From: Bacteroidales bacterium | GTDB lineage: Bacteria; Bacteroidota; Bacteroidia; Bacteroidales; 4484-276 | NCBI GenBank assembly: GCA_035647615.1 | Contig: DASRND010000011.1 | Coordinates: forward strand, 1 to 64,000 | Reading direction: 5' to 3' | DNA length: 64,000 nucleotides | Shown here: positions 37,463 through 47,411 of the stretch, one piece after another | Position numbering within the stretch: position 1 is the stretch's first letter | Layout: each line of letters begins with the position of its first letter | Notes under the pieces: generated by a model | What the model was told of the DNA's origin: nothing | Database searches by the model: none | The model's input: the letters and a program-made list of their open reading frames with translations, nothing else | Program-made: the position numbers and the translations under genes

Positions 37463-40400
37463 ATGTTAAAAAATCTACTTTTAACTATTGGTATTCTGCT
37501 CACGTCCAGCCTGTATCTGTTTTCACAGTCGGGCGCACTGCAAGGAAAAATCCTTGATGCCGATACTAAAGACCCCATTCCGTTTGCCAACGTGGCGTTG
37601 TTTTCGGGGGGTGATCTGATAACGGGGGCTACCTCCGATTTTGATGGTAAGTATGTAATAAAACCTTTGGCACCAGGTAATTACAACGTGCGGGCATCGT
37701 TTATTGGTTATCAAACCAAGGAAATTGCCAACGTTATTGTAAAAGGTGACCAGATCGTTTTTGAGAATATTTCATTGTCGAGTACTACCGAGATGCTTCA
37801 GACTGTGGAAGTGGTGGAATACAAAGTTCCACTAATTTCCAAAGACCAGACTACCTCAGGTGCCACGGTTACCAGTGAAGAAATTCAAAAGATGCCCAAC
37901 CGCTCCACTACTTCTATCGCAACAACGGTGGGAGGGGTTTACTCTGATGCCGACGGTGGTAACATCAGTATCCGCGGACAGCGCTCGAGCGGTACGGTTT
38001 ACTACATCGACGGCATGCGCGTTTTAGGTTCGCTCGCCATTCCCGAGTCAGCCATCGAGCAGGTCTCAGTAATTCTTGGTGGTGTGCCCGCCAAATTTGG
38101 CGATGCTACCGGGGGTATCATCAGCGCTACCACCAAAGGGCCTTCGCGGCAATTTGGCGCCGGCGTCGAGTTGCAGACATCTGAATTCCTGGATGCCTTC
38201 GGTTACAACCGTGTGGGATTGAACATACAGGGGCCACTGATTTCAAGAACCGAAGAAAGTGGCAGCAAGACCTCCCTGGTCGGTTACTTCCTGGCTGGCG
38301 AATTTATTCACCGTGCAGACGGACGTCCCTCGGCTAAAGGAACACTTGATAGGGCTACCGGCGAATATCTGAACTCCTTAAAAGAGAATCCACAGCGCGT
38401 TACCGGTACAGGATACGGCTTATTCAACAATACACTTTTTATGCGCAAGAGCGATACCGAAACGGTAAAACAATCGCAAAATACGGCACGCACCGAAATA
38501 AACCTTTCCGGAAAAATTGACCTGCGCACCTCGCCTACCATCAACCTTACCATCGGTGGGTCGTTCAACCTGCAGGACTATCGCGCCTTTAGCTATACCA
38601 ATAGCCTTCTAAACTACGAAAATAATGCGCACGTTAAAAATAACACATGGCGTGTTTTCGGTCGTTTTACACAGCGTTTCCCGGTAGATAAAGAAAGTAG
38701 TTCACTCATTAAGAACGTTTACTATAGTATCCAGGCCGACTATTCAAGATTTCATCAGGTGGTAGAAGATGAAACCCACGGTGATAATCTTTTCAACTAT
38801 GGTTATCTGGGCAAATTTGATACATACAAACGTCGTTCGTACGAGCGTGGCAACGACACCATCAATGGCAACATATATCATAATGTGTTGGTGCAAAACA
38901 GCTGGCAGGATACTGCCTTCACTTTTCAGCCCTACGACATCAACCCGGTTTCAGCTCGCTACACCGAGCTATATTATGAGCGTTATCCTGAGGCAGGCGA
39001 CTGGCGCAACAATCCCCAGGGTGGCTACTGGCTCAACTACAACCAGGTGCAGCTTTACGGAGGCTTGCTCAACGGGCAATCTCCTGGTAGCGTCTACACC
39101 ACGTGGTCCAACTTAGGCTCACGGTACAACGGTTATCAGGTTGACGACGATTCGCAGATAGGTATTTCTGCCAATGCCAGTGCCGACATCGGCAACCATG
39201 CCATCGAGTTTGGTCTGCAATATGAGCAACGAAAAGAGAGCGCTTACGGCTATGGCCCTGTAGGTTTGTGGTCGCTGATGCGCCTGATCACCAATGCCCA
39301 TATCAATGAGCTTGACAAGAGCAATCCGCAGTTGGTTACAATTGATGGAGTATTTCAGGATACAATCAACTATAACCGTCTGTACAGTTTTACCGACCAG
39401 CGCGTCTTCGATGCCAACCTGCGTAAAAAATTGGGTATCGACATTCAGGGCATCGACTGGATCGACATCGATTCTTACGATCCGCGTACCCAGACGATCA
39501 GCTACATCGACGAAAATGGCGTAATACATAAAAACACTCCTGTAAATGGTGGACTTTCCATAGATATGTTTAGCCCTGATGAGCTACTCAACGACGGTGT
39601 TAACTACGTTTACTATCATGGTTACGATCCTTACGGAAATAAGCACAGCAACCGTCCGGCTTTCGACGACTTCTTTAATGCACAGGACGAAATTATGATG
39701 CCCAATAATCAGGTGAAAAAATTTAACACCCGCGACATCGGTGCTTTTGAGCCCATTTACATGGCCGGATACATCCAGGATAAATTTGCTTTCGACGACC
39801 TGATCTTTAACATTGGTTTGCGTGTCGACCGTTTCGATGCCAACCAACATGTGTTGAAAGACCCCTACTTGTTTTATTCAGCATACACCGTAGACGAAAA
39901 GAACAGGACTTTTGACAACCGGCAGCACCCTTCCAATATTCCGGGCGAGGCTGTAATTTATGTGGATAACAAAGACAATCCTGCAGGTGTAACTGGTTAC
40001 CGTGTGGATGATGTCTGGTATAATTCTTCGGGTGCCATCATTCAAAACCCCGATATCCTTGATGTTGGTAATGGTATCACTCCATACGTTAAAAATCCGA
40101 ATCAAAAAACCATGACCAGTGATGTGTTTGAAGACTATACCCCGCAGGTGAGTGTGATGCCACGAATTTCGTTCTCATTCCCGATTTCCGATGAGGCGTT
40201 GTTCTTTGCTCACTACGATATTCTTACCATGCGTCCTACCGCTGCATTGCGTATGGACCCAACCCAATATTTCTTTATCGACCGTCAGGGAGCTATCAAC
40301 AACCCAAACCTGAAGCCTGAAAAAACTATCGACTATGAGTTGGGATTTCAGCAGAAGCTCAGTAACACTTCTTCAATCAAGATAGCCACTTTCTATCGTG

Positions 40401-41230
40401 AGGTGCGCGACCAGATACAATATTACCGTTTTACGGGCGCCTACACCGGAGGTTCTAACCTTTACGACTCCTATGCTAACCTCGACTTCAGTACTGTAAA
40501 AGGTTTGACAGTAGAATATGACCTGCGCCGGACCAACAACATCCGGGCACGTATTAGCTACACGCTGCAATTTGCCGAAGGTACTGGATCGAGCCCCAGC
40601 ACAGCCGCTGCTCTGGTTAGTGCCGGACTGCCTAACCTGCGTCAGTTATTCCCACTCGACCAGGACCGCCGTCACTCTTTCAACGTCGTGCTCGATTATC
40701 GTTTTGGCGAAGGCAAAGCTTACAGTGGTCCCACTTCTACCCGCAACATAAAAGGTACTGATCAGGTAAAAACCAGCCAGTGGCTTAAAAATACCGGTCT
40801 TAATATCACCCTGAGTGGTGGATCAGGAACTCCCTACACCCGTGCCGAAAACATTATTGGCGTTTATGGTGGTGGTGGTGGTTACGTTTTGGATGGTACC
40901 ATCAACGGATCGCGACTGCCGTGGCAGTTTAGGATCGATGGCCGTCTGGATCGCGACATCAGCATAAATAAAGACCCTAAATCCAACACTTACCTCAACG
41001 TCTATTTGCAGGTGCTTAACATTTTGAACACCAAAAACATCATCTCGGTTTATCCCGCTACCGGGAGTCCTGATGATGATGGTTACCTGACAGCTCCCGA
41101 ATGGCAGAGCAACATCAACTCTTCTATCGATCCCGCTGCTTATCGCGATCTTTATGCATTGCGCATGAACACACCCTTCAACTTTAGTACACCGCGTCAG
41201 ATCAGGCTGGGTGTGATCTTCAATTTTTAA
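37463..41230 (+). CDS. TonB-dependent outer-membrane receptor (carboxypeptidase-regulatory-like N-terminal domain)
   Basis: A 1255-residue outer-membrane receptor. The signal peptide is MLKNLLLTIGILLTSSLYLFSQ. A carboxypeptidase-regulatory-like domain follows (LQGKILDADTKDPIPFANVALF ... GYQTKEI, about residues 25-110), then the TonB plug (TTSGATVTSEEIQKMPNRST ... ISIRGQRSSGTVYYIDGMRVLG ... GGVPAKFGDATGGIISATTKG, about 125-245), and a long beta barrel ending in QIRLGVIFNF with a C-terminal Phe. It imports an unknown ligand with energy from TonB-ExbBD. There is no SusD-type lipoprotein next to it; instead a 1441-residue exported protein and a PorV-family protein follow with gaps of 47 and 44 bases, so it is not a standard polysaccharide-utilisation locus. 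Confidence 0.93.
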   Translation: MLKNLLLTIGILLTSSLYLFSQSGALQGKILDADTKDPIPFANVALFSGGDLITGATSDFDGKYVIKPLAPGNYNVRASFIGYQTKEIANVIVKGDQIVFENISLSSTTEMLQTVEVVEYKVPLISKDQTTSGATVTSEEIQKMPNRSTTSIATTVGGVYSDADGGNISIRGQRSSGTVYYIDGMRVLGSLAIPESAIEQVSVILGGVPAKFGDATGGIISATTKGPSRQFGAGVELQTSEFLDAFGYNRVGLNIQGPLISRTEESGSKTSLVGYFLAGEFIHRADGRPSAKGTLDRATGEYLNSLKENPQRVTGTGYGLFNNTLFMRKSDTETVKQSQNTARTEINLSGKIDLRTSPTINLTIGGSFNLQDYRAFSYTNSLLNYENNAHVKNNTWRVFGRFTQRFPVDKESSSLIKNVYYSIQADYSRFHQVVEDETHGDNLFNYGYLGKFDTYKRRSYERGNDTINGNIYHNVLVQNSWQDTAFTFQPYDINPVSARYTELYYERYPEAGDWRNNPQGGYWLNYNQVQLYGGLLNGQSPGSVYTTWSNLGSRYNGYQVDDDSQIGISANASADIGNHAIEFGLQYEQRKESAYGYGPVGLWSLMRLITNAHINELDKSNPQLVTIDGVFQDTINYNRLYSFTDQRVFDANLRKKLGIDIQGIDWIDIDSYDPRTQTISYIDENGVIHKNTPVNGGLSIDMFSPDELLNDGVNYVYYHGYDPYGNKHSNRPAFDDFFNAQDEIMMPNNQVKKFNTRDIGAFEPIYMAGYIQDKFAFDDLIFNIGLRVDRFDANQHVLKDPYLFYSAYTVDEKNRTFDNRQHPSNIPGEAVIYVDNKDNPAGVTGYRVDDVWYNSSGAIIQNPDILDVGNGITPYVKNPNQKTMTSDVFEDYTPQVSVMPRISFSFPISDEALFFAHYDILTMRPTAALRMDPTQYFFIDRQGAINNPNLKPEKTIDYELGFQQKLSNTSSIKIATFYREVRDQIQYYRFTGAYTGGSNLYDSYANLDFSTVKGLTVEYDLRRTNNIRARISYTLQFAEGTGSSPSTAAALVSAGLPNLRQLFPLDQDRRHSFNVVLDYRFGEGKAYSGPTSTRNIKGTDQVKTSQWLKNTGLNITLSGGSGTPYTRAENIIGVYGGGGGYVLDGTINGSRLPWQFRIDGRLDRDISINKDPKSNTYLNVYLQVLNILNTKNIISVYPATGSPDDDGYLTAPEWQSNINSSIDPAAYRDLYALRMNTPFNFSTPRQIRLGVIFNF

Positions 41231-41277
41231 TACCGCTATTTTTAAGATTAATCAGGAAAAATAAAAATATCATACAG

Positions 41278-44200
41278 ATGAGATACATATTACAAACGCT
41301 GCTGATTTTCTCGGTAATCCTAATGACAGCCCCCGAAAGCTTTGCCGAAAAACAACCCAATGCAGAAAAAAATACACTTAAAGCGAGTGCTGCCGGTTGT
41401 TCGGCTGGTGGTGGCTTTGCTTTCCTTGATGTAAATAATGTCCGTGCCCGTATCAATACAGGTGGCGACATGTGGTGGAACTTCGACCGTGCTCAATATT
41501 TTGTTCCTGCCAACACCCAACAAACATCGATGTTTTCGGCATCGCTGTGGATTGGTGGTGTCGACGTCAACGGTCAGCTTAAGTTGGCTGCCCAGCGTTA
41601 CCGTCAGGTAGGGATCGACTACTGGCCTGGTCCTCTTTCACGTATCGATGCTTCGATAGAAGCAGAAACCTGCGCTGAATACGACAAGCTTTTCGAAATG
41701 ACACGTGCAGAGGTAGATGAATTTATAGCTTGGTCTAACAGCCTCGATCCAGCTGAAGAGTACCCGGATTATGTTATCCCCGAAAGCATCCTCAACTGGC
41801 CGGCTCACGGTGACGAGAGTCTTGGGCAAAGCTATTACATGGCGCCTTTTTTTGATGCCAACCAGGATGGTGAATACGATCCCCGCCAGGGCGACTATCC
41901 CTACTACGACATCGACAACAGCTTGTGCAAAACACAAACCCCAACCAAAGATGCCGAATATTACTATCCCAATACCCCGAATAACTGGCAATACGGAATT
42001 ATGGTCGACCAGGTGATTAAGGGTGACCAAACACTGTGGTGGGTTTTTAATGATAAAGGAAACATTCACACCGAAACTACCGGAGCTCCTATAGGTTTGG
42101 AAATTCGTGCGCAGGCTTTTGCCTTTGCCACCAACGATGAGGTGAACAACATGACCTTTTACAGTTACGAAATTATCAACCGCTCCACCTTCAAACTCAC
42201 CAACACCTACTTTTCGCAATGGGTAGATACCGACCTGGGCTACGCCTGGGACGACTATGTTGGCTGCGATGTGGCTCGTGGTTTGGGCTATTCTTATAAT
42301 GGTTTCCCAATAGATGGTTCGGGTGAGGTAGAAGCCTATGGCGACCAGCCCCCTGCTATCGGTGTTGACTTTTTCCAGGGTCCCTATATGGATCCCGATG
42401 GTATTGATAACCCCAAATACCAATTTGTGGTCAATGGCGCCGGTGACACTATTGATAGAATTCAAATTTGCGACGTGAGCATCAACGGTGTAAACTTTGG
42501 CGACGGCATCATTGATAACGAACGTTTTGGGATGCGTCGTTTTGTTTATCATAACAATACTTCTGCCAACCCCCACACTACCGACCCCCATACAGCTCCT
42601 GAATATTACAACTACCTGCGTGGTATTTGGAAAGACAATACCAAGATGCTTTACGGTGGAACTGCACACGTAAACGACCCGAAAGCTGTAGGTCCTGAAT
42701 GCGACTTCATGTTTCCCGGCGATACCGACCCCTGCAACTGGGGAACAGGTGGTGCACCACCAAACGACGGATTTAACCAGAACGGAAAATACTGGACGGA
42801 AGAAACCGAAAAAAACCAGCCCGGTGACCGTCGTTTTATGCAGTCAGCCGGACCTTTCGATCTGCAAGCTGGTGCTGTAAACTATATTACTGTGGGTATT
42901 CCCTGGGCACGTGCTACCTCAGGTGGTGCCTGGGCATCTGTATTGTTGCTTCGCGTTGTCGACGACAAAGCACAGGCATTGTTCGATAACTGTTTTAAAG
43001 TGCTCGACGGCCCCAGTGCTCCTGATTTGAGCTTCCTTGAACTCGACCATAAATTGATTGTTACCATCAGCAACCGCAAAGGCTCTAATAACTACCTGGA
43101 AGAATATTCGGAGATAGATCCTAATATTCAGTTGCTTGAAGATACTACCGGTGTTCGCACACAAGCGCAGGAAGATTCGCTGAAAACCTATCGCTTCGAA
43201 GGATATCAGATTTATCAGCTACGCCGTCCCGACGTTAGTGTTGAAAGCCTTAAAGATCCTGACCTTGTTCGTCTGGTTGCTCAGTTTGACGTTAAGAACG
43301 GCATTACCAAGCTTGTCAACTATCAGCTCGACCGTAGCATTGGAGCTGCTGTGCCCGTTGTTGAAGTAGAAGGTGGTGATGAGGGCATCAGCCACACCTT
43401 TGAAATTACCCGCGACGTGTTTTCTGAAAAGGATGCAACGATGGTGAATCACAAGCAGTACTATTTTATGGCATTGTCATACGCACACAACGAATATTCT
43501 CCTTATTCGCAGGATCCCGGTATCGAAAACGGGCTTTACGGTCAAAAGAAACCCTACTTGTCCGGGCGTAAAAACATTAAGGTTTATACGGCTATTCCAC
43601 ACAAGCCTATGGATGGAAAGGTGTTGAACTCTGATTATGGCGACCGTTTTGAGATATCACGTCTGCAAGGCCATGGAAACGGTGGATTTGCATTGGAACT
43701 CAAACAAAGCGTGGTAGATAATATTATGTCGAAACCTCCCATCACTTACACATGGGATCCGGTACGTAATAAGTATTATACAAAAGATACCATTGGCAGC
43801 GAAAACTACCCGATGGCCTATCAGATTGATTATAAAATTAACAAAGGGCCACTAAATATTAAGGTAGTCAACCCGTTGGATGTAAAAGCTGGTGAATTCA
43901 CTTTCCGTTTTGTAGATGTAAAGCATCCTTCAACAACCAATGCACAGGGTGAAGTTGTCGTCACCGATTCACTCACCATTTTGCGTTCGCACTGGATACT
44001 TACCGACGAACATGGCAATAGCTGGCATTCTGATACCAGTATTGATGTGCGCAACGAACAGGTAATTCCTGAGCTTGGTCTTTCTGTTAATATTATGCAG
44101 ATTGCCGCTCCAGGCACTCCAAACTCAGTAAATAACGGCTTGATAAGTTCCTCTATATCGTTTACTGATAGCTCGAAACGTTGGCTTACAGGCGTCCGTG

Positions 44201-45603
44201 ACTTGGACGTGCCAGACAGTCCTTTCAACTGGATTCGTTCGGGTACTTACGGAGACAAAGACTTAACAAATAAGAAATACTTCGATTGGAAGATGTGGCT
44301 TGATCCTCCTCAGCCCTGGGACCCGGGACAGAACTACGAGAAGATTATTGGCGGCACCTGGTCACCTTATGCGCTTACGGCTGATAAAATTGAAATAAAA
44401 ATTGGCCCTGCTTATAACGATCTTTCACGCGACAAGGCCAAGCTATCTACACTGTCAAGCGTGGATGTGGTAATCACCTCCGATAAATCGAAATGGACAC
44501 GTTGTCCGGTAATCGAAACCTGTCCTGACCCTAACCTGGCACAAGGCCGCGGTGTTCAGCTCATGTTACGTGAGTCGCCGTCGATAGATAAAGATGGCAA
44601 CTTTGCTGCGAGCATGAACCTGCCCGACAGCGACAAACCTGAAGATCCTAACTATATTTCTGCCAAAGGAATGGGTTGGTTCCCCGGTTACGCCATCAAT
44701 CTTGAAACCGGAGAACGTCTTAATGTGATATACGGAGAAAATTCCTGGCTCAGTGGCGACAATGGCCGCGACATGAAATGGAATCCTTCAAAAAGGTTAA
44801 CAGATAAAAATGGTATCCCCGTATCTGGCGGGATGCATTATCTCTACATCATGAATCCTACACGTATTAATTACGTAGGCAACATCTTTAACACCCCTGC
44901 TTACGATGCTGGCCGTTATTATCGCGACTCGCTTGTAGGCGTGGGCATAGCCAATGGCGGCTTACCCGAAAACGTGCGTCTTTCCGGAGTTTACGCCAGT
45001 ACACTGTGGGTTAATATCCCGTTAATGGCCGATTCGATATGGTTGCCCGAAGGCAATGATGCGCATGTAAAGATCAGAATTGCAAAACCGTACCGCCGTT
45101 ACTTCTCCGAGCAGACTCTACATCCTGATAATCCTACTGAGGAAAACAACTTCAATCCTATGTTCAAGTTCAACACGGATGCCTTCGAGCCTGTTGCATA
45201 TTCGCCTAAAACCAATAATCAGGATTTGGATATGATTTCGGTTGTTCCTAATCCCTACTATGCTTATGCTGATGGTCCGGGATACGAGCGCAACCAGCTC
45301 GATACTCGTGTGAAGATTACCAATCTTCCTTCGCGTTGTACAGTTACCATTTACAACATTAGCGGTTCGCTTATCCGTCAGTACAATGTGGATAAGTCGG
45401 TAATTAGCAATCCCTCCACATCGACCAGTGGAGTGGATACCGACGCAAAAACTTCCATCGACTGGGATTTGAAAAACTTTGCCGGCATTCCTGTTGCCAG
45501 CGGAATTTATCTGATCCATGTGAAAGAAACCGGTGGCCGTCATGGTGAACGGGTGGTAAAATGGTTTGGTGCTATGCGACCCATCGACCTCAATACTTTC
45601 TAA
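41278..45603 (+). CDS. Very large exported protein with Ca-binding-like motif and T9SS-like end
   Basis: A 1441-residue protein with a signal peptide (MRYILQTLLIFSVILMTAPESFA). I do not recognise an enzyme. Visible landmarks are FDANQDGEYDPRQGDYP (about residues 196-212), a dockerin/EF-hand-like Asp-rich loop; GPFDLQAGAVNYITVGIPWARA (about 525-545), a stretch I associate with large Bacteroidota exported proteins; and a C-terminal SVVPNPYYAYADGPGYERNQLDTRVKI ... GIYLIHV segment resembling the beta-sandwich of a T9SS or FlgD-like terminal domain, but with a longer tail (MRPIDLNTF) than type A domains. It sits between a TonB receptor and a PorV-family barrel, as T9SS cargo would. Confidence 0.8.
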   Translation: MRYILQTLLIFSVILMTAPESFAEKQPNAEKNTLKASAAGCSAGGGFAFLDVNNVRARINTGGDMWWNFDRAQYFVPANTQQTSMFSASLWIGGVDVNGQLKLAAQRYRQVGIDYWPGPLSRIDASIEAETCAEYDKLFEMTRAEVDEFIAWSNSLDPAEEYPDYVIPESILNWPAHGDESLGQSYYMAPFFDANQDGEYDPRQGDYPYYDIDNSLCKTQTPTKDAEYYYPNTPNNWQYGIMVDQVIKGDQTLWWVFNDKGNIHTETTGAPIGLEIRAQAFAFATNDEVNNMTFYSYEIINRSTFKLTNTYFSQWVDTDLGYAWDDYVGCDVARGLGYSYNGFPIDGSGEVEAYGDQPPAIGVDFFQGPYMDPDGIDNPKYQFVVNGAGDTIDRIQICDVSINGVNFGDGIIDNERFGMRRFVYHNNTSANPHTTDPHTAPEYYNYLRGIWKDNTKMLYGGTAHVNDPKAVGPECDFMFPGDTDPCNWGTGGAPPNDGFNQNGKYWTEETEKNQPGDRRFMQSAGPFDLQAGAVNYITVGIPWARATSGGAWASVLLLRVVDDKAQALFDNCFKVLDGPSAPDLSFLELDHKLIVTISNRKGSNNYLEEYSEIDPNIQLLEDTTGVRTQAQEDSLKTYRFEGYQIYQLRRPDVSVESLKDPDLVRLVAQFDVKNGITKLVNYQLDRSIGAAVPVVEVEGGDEGISHTFEITRDVFSEKDATMVNHKQYYFMALSYAHNEYSPYSQDPGIENGLYGQKKPYLSGRKNIKVYTAIPHKPMDGKVLNSDYGDRFEISRLQGHGNGGFALELKQSVVDNIMSKPPITYTWDPVRNKYYTKDTIGSENYPMAYQIDYKINKGPLNIKVVNPLDVKAGEFTFRFVDVKHPSTTNAQGEVVVTDSLTILRSHWILTDEHGNSWHSDTSIDVRNEQVIPELGLSVNIMQIAAPGTPNSVNNGLISSSISFTDSSKRWLTGVRDLDVPDSPFNWIRSGTYGDKDLTNKKYFDWKMWLDPPQPWDPGQNYEKIIGGTWSPYALTADKIEIKIGPAYNDLSRDKAKLSTLSSVDVVITSDKSKWTRCPVIETCPDPNLAQGRGVQLMLRESPSIDKDGNFAASMNLPDSDKPEDPNYISAKGMGWFPGYAINLETGERLNVIYGENSWLSGDNGRDMKWNPSKRLTDKNGIPVSGGMHYLYIMNPTRINYVGNIFNTPAYDAGRYYRDSLVGVGIANGGLPENVRLSGVYASTLWVNIPLMADSIWLPEGNDAHVKIRIAKPYRRYFSEQTLHPDNPTEENNFNPMFKFNTDAFEPVAYSPKTNNQDLDMISVVPNPYYAYADGPGYERNQLDTRVKITNLPSRCTVTIYNISGSLIRQYNVDKSVISNPSTSTSGVDTDAKTSIDWDLKNFAGIPVASGIYLIHVKETGGRHGERVVKWFGAMRPIDLNTF

Positions 45604-45647
45604 ACGATACTGTTAGCAATTTGTAAGAACGAATAAAATTTCAAAGT

Positions 45648-46715
45648 ATGAAAAATATTTATAGATACATCTTCACAGTCTTTGTAGGTGCAATGCTGAT
45701 AATGCCTACTGCAGGCACATTTGCCGGTAATAAAGACCGTTCGGGGCAGTCCGGCGCTTCGGAGTTGCTTATCAACCCATGGGCAGGTAGCTCGGGATGG
45801 GGTGGCGCCAACGTGGCTTGTTCCCGCGGACTGGAAGCCTTGTTTACCAACGTGGCCGGTACTGCTTTTACCAACCGTACCGAACTGATTTTCGTCCATA
45901 CCGACTATCTGAAAGGTGCTGATGTGAACCTGATGACCTTTGGTATCTCTCAGCGAGTAGGCGAATCCGGTGCGATCACTATTGCCATCATGTCGATGGG
46001 TTTTGGCGACATCTCGCGAACCACCATCGCTAATCCCGATCCGACGGATGCCTCCATTGGTACCTACAGCCCGAGTCTGCTGAATATCAATATCGCTTAT
46101 GCCAAAGCGTTTTCTAACAGTATTTATGGCGGTTTCAATATCAAGATCATTTCCGAATCGATTGCCGATATGAGTGCCCAGGGCGTTGCCATCGATGCAG
46201 GTATCCAATACGTTACCGGTGAGAAGGAGAATATCAAATTCGGCATCTCGTTGAAAAACGTTGGGCCTACCATGAAATTCTCGGGTGACGGACTAACATT
46301 CCGCGGTTTTTACACGCCATTCTCAACCACTTCTCCTACTTTCCAGCAGCGTATTTCTGATTTTGAGCTGCCGGCTCAGTTGATGATAGGTGGAGCTTAT
46401 GATTTTTTATTTGGCGAAAGCCGCTTTAGCCTTGCCGCAGCATTTGTTTCCAACTCCTTCACCAAAGACCAGATAACGCTGGGTGGCGAATTTTCGTTGA
46501 GAAACTATCTTGTTCTGCGTGCAGGCTATACCTACGAAGATGGCATAACTAATAAACCCGATCGCACTTCTGTATTTACTGGCCCCAGCGCCGGTATTTC
46601 TGTTCAGATACCACTCAACAAGAAAAAGGGAACCATCTTCGCTGTAGATTATTCTTATCGCGACACCGATCCTTTCAATGGCGTTCATAGCATTGGAGCA
46701 CGCGTCAGCTTGTAA
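45648..46715 (+). CDS. PorV/PorQ-family outer-membrane protein
   Basis: A 355-residue exported barrel protein (signal peptide MKNIYRYIFTVFVGAMLIMPTAGTFA). The opening GASELLINPWAGSSGWGGANVACSRGLEALFTNVAGTAF is the family's typical N-terminal hatch, and the rest reads as FadL-like beta strands ending GVHSIGARVSL. PorV receives cargo leaving the T9SS translocon and passes it to the attachment complex. This copy lies 44 bases after a 1441-residue exported protein, so it may be a dedicated paralogue rather than the general PorV; no other T9SS machinery gene is present in the window. Confidence 0.88.
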   Translation: MKNIYRYIFTVFVGAMLIMPTAGTFAGNKDRSGQSGASELLINPWAGSSGWGGANVACSRGLEALFTNVAGTAFTNRTELIFVHTDYLKGADVNLMTFGISQRVGESGAITIAIMSMGFGDISRTTIANPDPTDASIGTYSPSLLNINIAYAKAFSNSIYGGFNIKIISESIADMSAQGVAIDAGIQYVTGEKENIKFGISLKNVGPTMKFSGDGLTFRGFYTPFSTTSPTFQQRISDFELPAQLMIGGAYDFLFGESRFSLAAAFVSNSFTKDQITLGGEFSLRNYLVLRAGYTYEDGITNKPDRTSVFTGPSAGISVQIPLNKKKGTIFAVDYSYRDTDPFNGVHSIGARVSL

Positions 46716-46743
46716 TAAAAGTTCTTGCTGAGCGGAAAAGTTT

Positions 46744-46751
46744 TATATTTG
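46744..46751 (+). promoter_or_regulatory. -7 promoter element of greA
   Basis: TATATTTG, an exact TAnnTTTG. A TTG lies 16 bases upstream (46725-46727), slightly closer than usual. Transcription would begin just before the hairpin at 46764-46789. Confidence 0.5.
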
Positions 46752-46763
46752 CACCCACATTTT

Positions 46764-46793
46764 AAGGCCCTTTTTTCGGAAAGGGTCTTTTTT
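46764..46793 (+). terminator. Terminator-like hairpin in the greA leader
   Basis: A 10-bp stem (46764-46773 with 46780-46789, one G-T pair), a 6-base loop and a T-rich tail. It ends transcripts from the PorV-family gene, but since it lies after the greA -7 element it may also cut short greA transcripts. Confidence 0.75.
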
Positions 46794-46828
46794 ATATTTT
46801 TAATCACCTACAAAACTGCAGTACAAAT

Positions 46829-47302
46829 ATGTCAGGGATAAAATATTATAGCGAGGAGGGACTCCAAAAACTCAAAGCTGATTTGCATCGTATGATTACC
46901 ATCGACCGCCCGGACGCATCAAGACAAATAGGCGAAGCACGCGACAAGGGCGACCTTTCCGAAAATGCTGAATATGATGCTGCCAAAGAAGCACAGGGAA
47001 TGCTTGAGATGAAAATATCCAAGCTCGAAGATACTCTTCGCAATGCTCGTATCATCGACGAATCGAAGCTCGATACCAGTAAAGTGTTGATACTTTCGAA
47101 TGTTACCATCCGCAACCTTAAAAATAATGCAACGATGAAATACTGCATCGTGCCCGAAAGCGAATCCGACGTTAAAAATGGCAAATTGAGTGTCAACTCA
47201 CCCATTGCTAAAGGTTTGCTTGGCAAACGTATTGGCGATATAGCTGAAATAAAAGTTCCTGCTGGGGTTATTAGTTTCGAAGTAGTAGAGCTTACGAGGT
47301 AG
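46829..47302 (+). CDS. greA: Transcription elongation factor GreA
   Basis: A 157-residue Gre factor, which enters the RNA polymerase secondary channel and rescues backtracked complexes by stimulating RNA cleavage. The N-terminal coiled coil carries the acidic tip DLSENAEYDAAKEAQG, and the C-terminal FKBP-like domain has the family's SPIAKGLLGKRIGDIAEIKVPAG. The length matches E. coli GreA. It has its own promoter and a leader with a terminator hairpin. Confidence 0.96.
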   Translation: MSGIKYYSEEGLQKLKADLHRMITIDRPDASRQIGEARDKGDLSENAEYDAAKEAQGMLEMKISKLEDTLRNARIIDESKLDTSKVLILSNVTIRNLKNNATMKYCIVPESESDVKNGKLSVNSPIAKGLLGKRIGDIAEIKVPAGVISFEVVELTR

Positions 47303-47348
47303 AAGCCATTGGGCCTAAAAAAGAATATTGCCAGGCGGTTGTAAAACG

Positions 47349-47381
47349 TTTGGCAATTTTTTTTTGATTTTGTTACCTTTG
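47349..47381 (+). promoter_or_regulatory. Promoter of the HIT-family gene
   Basis: TTTG at 47349-47352, a 21-base spacer and TACCTTTG at 47374-47381, an exact TAnnTTTG. The leader to ATG 47412 is about 25 bases, which fixes the start there. Confidence 0.6.
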
Positions 47382-47411
47382 CTCGTCTTAATCATCATTA
47401 AAAAATTTATT

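Noticed and set aside
41638..42669. 343-residue open frame opposite the 1441-residue exported protein
   Set aside because: Antisense shadow without signal peptide or domain pattern; the plus-strand gene is continuous.
37463..46715. Polysaccharide-utilisation locus
   Set aside because: A SusC-like receptor is present, but there is no SusD-type lipoprotein or glycoside hydrolase next to it.
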